Shown here one piece after another: positions 60,394 through 64,000 of a DNA stretch of 64,000 bases (position 1 is its first letter; every line of letters starts with the position of its first letter). The stretch is from NCBI GenBank assembly GCA_951799405.1, contig OX637343.1, forward strand, positions 17,028,524-17,092,523, read 5' to 3'. Source of the DNA: Agapetus fuscipes. Lineage: Eukaryota > Arthropoda > Insecta > Trichoptera > Glossosomatidae. Below the pieces are notes generated by a model. It was not told where the DNA came from, made no database searches, and worked only from the letters and a program-made list of their open reading frames with translations. The position numbers and the translations under genes were made by a program.

Positions 60394-60465
60394 TAGCAGA
60401 ACGTGGTTTCGATCCACGGACCTCTGGGTTATGGGCCCAGCACGCTTCCGCTGCGCCACTCTGCT
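60394..60465 (-). tRNA. tRNA-iMet(CAT): Initiator tRNA-Met (CAT)
   Basis: 72 nt without intron. The minus strand begins AGCAGAGTGGCGCAGCGGAA, the hallmark eukaryotic initiator start. The anticodon CAT (60431-60433) sits in CTGGG-CCCATAA-CCCAG with three stacked G-C pairs. The T-arm is CGTGG-ATCGAAA-CCACG; the A at position 54 and the loop ATCGAAA are initiator-specific. The acceptor stem AGCAGAG pairs with TTCTGCT (one G-T), with A1-T72 as required for initiators. A-box TGGCGCAGCGG and B-box GGATCGAAACC form the internal Pol III promoter, and a run of six T's follows within a few bases (minus, 60387-60392). It delivers the first methionine of translation. All stems pair, so I take it as functional. 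Confidence 0.96.
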
Positions 60466-60616
60466 CTGTGGGAGGGCGAGAAAATAGTCGTATTAGAATG
60501 CAGGTACATACATAATATAAGCTTGTATGTAAGTAGCTACGTCATATCACATTGTTTATATAAGTATGTACATAAATATAATGTACTCATAATAATGATT
60601 TCATGAATTCTTTTCA

Positions 60617-61008
60617 TATCGACGGTTAAAAGACATTTAAGCGACATGTTGGTCAAAAATGTGAAATGAATGCTATCCTACTTTTTTCGCTTTTTCTAAT
60701 ACGCTAACTCCCATTGCTCTACAATGATTTTTGTGTTGTTTATGCCCAAGCAGCAAACAACTGCGTTTTTGATGTATGGTTTTAGTGTAACCGACAAGAT
60801 GTTGGCTTTTTTTTATCCTAAAGACGCTTGTGACAAAAAATCGTAAAACCATATTAATTGAAATGCCAATAAATGCCTTTGTTTTTTCAATTTTAAACGA
60901 TATGATATAAAAAAGTCATGCTATTTTTCTGCAATCTCAAACTTTAAACTGCTCTCTTGAACAATTAGTTTTTGTCGCTTTTGCCCAATGGACTTTTAAC
61001 CGTCGATA
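60617..61008. mobile_element. MITE, copy 2 of the TATCGACGGTT family
   Basis: Ends TATCGACGGTTAAAAGAC and GACTTTTAACCGTCGATA are inverted with one mismatch in 18. The body is the reverse complement of 34332-34759 with small gaps. TA on each side fits a Tc1/mariner-type target. Confidence 0.75.
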
Positions 61009-61035
61009 TATGTATATTATCCGGATTTTTTTTCA

Positions 61036-61364
61036 GTCGTTGTATAATGAAGTGGTTATCACTTTGGATTGGCAGTCAAAAGGTCGTGGTTCAAACCTCA
61101 GCTGAGCTCAACAAAGGGGTGTTGGGTGTGTGTTATTTACACACAGATTTTTTACAAACTTATGGTACACTCATGAATGTCTGGATGATCCTTGTGCAAA
61201 CTCTATCTTCTGAAGTAAAATCATTAAATTTATAGGCGTATTCGTTTTGCCAGAAAGGTCGTGTAATCAGCTTACTTTTATACATTTATTTATTGTATTT
61301 ATTTTAGTTTTTTACATACATTTATTTATTTGGTAGAAAACCCAAATTCACTCTAACATAGTCG
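61036..61364. other. Worn tRNA-like element then unassigned sequence
   Basis: 61050-61110 has GAAGTGGTTATCACTTTGG and a B-box-like GTGGTTCAAACCTCAGC at tRNA spacing, but no complete cloverleaf. The rest is AT-rich. Confidence 0.35.
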
Positions 61365-61618
61365 GTCTAATCTAATCTAAGTTGCAAAGATATGTTACAT
61401 TGGAGAGTCACATTACATGCATTCCCACAACCAGATACATACAAGTTCGCGCTTGCACATGCCTTATTTGGGCCTACAACATAAAAACCAAATCTCAAAT
61501 GGACATACACCCTGCAACTCTTGCCGTCCTTCCCTGAAACAGGGGTGACATTGTGCAAAGTGAACCATTTTTACAGCATGGGTGGTCAGCCGCATACCAA
61601 CCTATAAGTCAAGGAACA
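61365..61618 (-). mobile_element. Retroposon C copy
   Basis: TCTAATCTAATCTAAGTTGC to CATACCAACCTATAAGTCAAG. Confidence 0.85.
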
Positions 61619-61692
61619 TACACGACAAATAACATTACATTAATATTCATCAGTTCGTGTTTCCTTGACTTATAGTCGGTAAGTTATTATAT

Positions 61693-62209
61693 TGTTACGA
61701 AATTAGGGTTCAATTGTCTTCAAATTAAAAATACACAGGTCTTCTTCAATAGTTATTTATTTTACACAGTTACAAAATTTATTTTCACACTACTTTCTCG
61801 ATTATTCCACTTGGTTTTGGTTCACTGATCAGATGACTTCGATGTGTTTGTAAGTCTCTATGATACTGGCGCTCTGCAGGCCATTCCCACCCTTTATACT
61901 CTTTAGAGTAGTATGATCTAGACCTAAAGTCGCTAGACGGTTCCAGAGCAATTATTACTTCTCGACGCTTCACGTACTACCTAGAGATACAACCAAAATC
62001 CTACCTACAAATGTAATACAGAATTCCTATAATTATAACAAGTACCTACTTAGCCTAGAGAATTCTACACTTATACACAATTATCGATCCTACCTACCTA
62101 TACCTATGAGGACTCTTATAACTATAACTACCCATACTTATTTCAATATTTATATTTACATAACACTATAACTACCCATACTTATTTCAATATTTATATT
62201 TACATAACA
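61693..62209 (-). repeat. 3' LTR of Gypsy element 2
   Basis: Same ends and length as the element 1 LTR. The first 170 bp are almost unchanged, but the central part differs at roughly 25 positions (for example CTTTAGAGTAGTATGATCTA against CTGCAGAGCAGTATGATCCA). Confidence 0.9.
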
Positions 62210-64000
62210 CTACCCCCCACCTAGACTGTTTCGTCCCGGAACAGTCTTGACTCTGTGTAGGTAGGGGCATGCTGATCCACGTCGACACCCTGTGGTCAGG
62301 AAGAAGTGGCAGTCCACGGATTTCTCCCCACTGGCTCTCGGCTGCGCTTGCTCGCAGCACACCATGACGCTGATGCCGACTCCCGAGAACACTGCTTCAA
62401 TCATACTCCGGATTATCCGCCAGTCTCGATTAGCGCGGCCGCCACCCATCTTCGGTATTGCCAGACGCGCCTGCTGATCCTCCAACATGTAGTCACGCAG
62501 CTCAACAAGGCCGTCCCACAATGCCTTGTAGTCCTCTTCCAGGTTGCTGGAATCCGGGACAACCAGGCAGTATGCTTGTTGACGCCCCTTCGGTAGTCTC
62601 AGAGCTCTTCCTTGCGGGCTGCTCGAGGATTGCGGTTCTCCGAATTTGTATCGGAAGACCCGTGCAATTCCTCTAGACATATCTAGATCTTCCGGTACAC
62701 TGCATGCCAGTGTGTGGTCCCCAGTGACCTCAAATAAGTCCTTGTGGACTTCTGTGGTCACTCCATGGCGAAACTTCTGCCCTGCCTTCGCGTTCTCCCA
62801 AAACGTCTCAAAGGCTGGTGATCTTTCGGATGCGACGCACTGTCGTACTTTTTGGGCTGGTTGGTCATCATTATCGCCTAGGTATGGTGAGAGGCGATTG
62901 TAGTGCACGATCCTTGGTTTTCCGTTTGGTCTCTTTTTTATGCGGTAGACCACATCGTTGATGCGCTCCAAGATCTCGTACGGCCCGTCCCAGGAACGCT
63001 GAAGTTTCGGACAGTATCCTTGGCGCCTCTTGGGGTCAAAAAGCCACACCCAGTCACCAGCTTTGTACCCCATGCTGTCAGCTCTGGTGTCATAGCGCTC
63101 CTTCATTTGATCGCTGGCTTCCCCGATGTTCATGCGGACCTGATCATGGATGTCATCCAGCCTCCTGCGAAGGTCTGTCACATAGTCTTCTCCGGCTAGG
63201 TCTTCACCTGGTTTGCAGCCAAATTTGAGATCACAAGGAAGTCGCATTTCTCGCCCAAACAGTATGCTGCTGGGAGTCTTCTTCGTCGTTTCCTGAACAG
63301 CCGACCGGTAAGCCAATAAGAACAAAGGCAGATGTCGGTCCCAGTCCCGCTGATGGCTGGACACTACTTTGGCTAAGTACCTCCCCACGGTACGGTTCAT
63401 CCTTTCCACCATTCCATCAGACTGTGGATGTAGCGCAGTGGTCCTGGTCTTGTAGATCCCTAGCCGCTCACACATTTGCTGGAAGATAGCAGCTTCAAAG
63501 TTCCTTCCCTGATCAGAATGTAATTCCAGGGGTACGCCAAACCTGCTGATAAATTCGGTAACTAGAACTTCAGTCACGGTTACGGCCTCTTGGTTAGGGA
63601 TTGAGTAAGCTTCCACCCACTTGCTGAAGTAATCCATCACCACCATGATGTACTTGTTACCCTTCTCAGTTGTAGGAAATGGGCCAGCTATGTCGATGGC
63701 AATTCTTTCAAAGGGGCTGCCAACATTGTACTGACGCATTGGTGCTCGCCTTTTCCTTTGCGGTCCATTGGCCGTTGCACAGGTTACACATTTTCGACAC
63801 CAATCTTTGACGTCTTCGCTGCAGTTGATCCAGTAAAATCGCTCTTTCACTTTCTCCAGCGTCTTCTTAACGCCTAGATGTCCTCCAGAAGTTCCTCCAT
63901 GCAGCAGTCCAAGGATTTCCGGTACTCGGCTCCTCGGAACGAGGGTTTGCTTTCTTCTAAGTGTGCCGTCTTCCTTCTCGATCTTTCGTTTCAGGAACCC
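62210..64000 (-). CDS. pol: Gypsy pol, C-terminal 596 codons (partial)
   Basis: Reads without a stop from the right edge (GFLKRKIEKEDGTLRRKQ) to the stop at 62210, so it is cut by the window. A GTG at 63850 is an internal Val, not a start. It covers the integrase zinc finger, the DD35E core (IDIAGP, HSDQGRNF, VERMN), the GPY/F-like part, the macrodomain (62354-62761) and the CCCH finger (62255-62311). Against element 1, I count about seven residue changes in 546, of which two fall in the macrodomain (Arg to Gly in EVTRDH, Pro to Ser in EPQPSSS) and none in the finger. Confidence 0.93.
   Translation of the reverse strand, partial: GFLKRKIEKEDGTLRRKQTLVPRSRVPEILGLLHGGTSGGHLGVKKTLEKVKERFYWINCSEDVKDWCRKCVTCATANGPQRKRRAPMRQYNVGSPFERIAIDIAGPFPTTEKGNKYIMVVMDYFSKWVEAYSIPNQEAVTVTEVLVTEFISRFGVPLELHSDQGRNFEAAIFQQMCERLGIYKTRTTALHPQSDGMVERMNRTVGRYLAKVVSSHQRDWDRHLPLFLLAYRSAVQETTKKTPSSILFGREMRLPCDLKFGCKPGEDLAGEDYVTDLRRRLDDIHDQVRMNIGEASDQMKERYDTRADSMGYKAGDWVWLFDPKRRQGYCPKLQRSWDGPYEILERINDVVYRIKKRPNGKPRIVHYNRLSPYLGDNDDQPAQKVRQCVASERSPAFETFWENAKAGQKFRHGVTTEVHKDLFEVTGDHTLACSVPEDLDMSRGIARVFRYKFGEPQSSSSPQGRALRLPKGRQQAYCLVVPDSSNLEEDYKALWDGLVELRDYMLEDQQARLAIPKMGGGRANRDWRIIRSMIEAVFSGVGISVMVCCEQAQPRASGEKSVDCHFFLTTGCRRGSACPYLHRVKTVPGRNSLGGG

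Larger units (their letters stand above)
61693..64000 (-). mobile_element. Second Gypsy element, 3' part, continues past the right edge
   Basis: 3' LTR 61693-62209 then pol to the window end. Same family as element 1, offset 9894 bp over pol. gag and the 5' LTR are beyond the window. Confidence 0.93.

Noticed and set aside
60181..60459. Open frame overlapping the tRNA gene
   Set aside because: Shadow of the initiator tRNA and the LINE fragment; no coding support.
1..64000. CRISPR arrays, operons or other prokaryotic features
   Set aside because: Tandem repeats here lack spacer structure, and all gene content is eukaryotic repeat DNA.

Overview
This window is repeat-dense intergenic DNA from an animal nuclear genome. 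I could not find one convincing host protein-coding gene. The only host gene I can defend is an initiator tRNA-Met at 60394-60465 (minus). The evidence for an animal is the repeat content: AT-rich DNA with hundreds of interleaved retroposon pieces, several LINE clades, hAT-like DNA transposons, MITEs and Gypsy LTR elements. An arthropod, perhaps an insect, is my inference from the style of the SAP-domain Gypsy gag and of the RTE-like LINE ends; the species cannot be told. A 200-bp run of N at 6825-7024 is a scaffold gap.

Repeat families, named here for use below. SINE-A: tRNA-like head, conserved core, 3' tail in two versions. SINE-B: a different tRNA-like head (GATAGCTCAGTTGGTAGAG type) and a tail ending near ACTATATGTGTAGCTTAG. 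Retroposon C: about 250 bp, starting TTCCTTGACTTATAGGTTGG and ending in (TTAGA)n or (TTATAGA)n, with about 40 copies or pieces. SINE-D: a Leu/Ser-like tRNA head (GGCCGAGGGGGCC). Retroposon E: about 200 bp, no tRNA similarity. LINEs: a CR1/L2-like element, and RTE-like elements of three kinds: X with a (TTACAG)n tail, Y, and Z.

Layout. 1-6200: CR1-like LINE end, SINE-A/B mosaics, a SINE-A/RTE-Z chimera and a cluster of C copies. 6278-6810: a 15-bp minisatellite running up to the gap. 7000-21300: mosaics of A, B, C, D, RTE and CR1-like fragments, with a SINE-A copy carrying a 5S rRNA-like head near 18180. 21407-23708: an orphan DNA transposon with an 8-bp target duplication. 23.9-35 kb: more mosaics plus several MITEs. 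35965-37489: a decayed hAT transposon. 37.5-51.8 kb: mosaics, a 259-bp tandem repeat (41510-42190) and the longest RTE-X fragment (45535-46316). 51799-59145: a complete 7.3-kb Gypsy-type LTR retrotransposon on the minus strand. 59.1-61.6 kb: tandem repeats, MITEs and the tRNA gene. 61693-64000: the 3' part of a second Gypsy copy that runs off the right edge.

The most interesting find is in the Gypsy pol. Besides protease, RT, RNase H and integrase it carries a C-terminal domain that reads as a TARG1/OARD1-type ADP-ribose-binding macrodomain, followed by a CCCH zinc finger. Both are kept open in the two copies. The second theme is modular SINE assembly: 5S, tRNA-A, tRNA-B and LINE-derived tails occur in several combinations.
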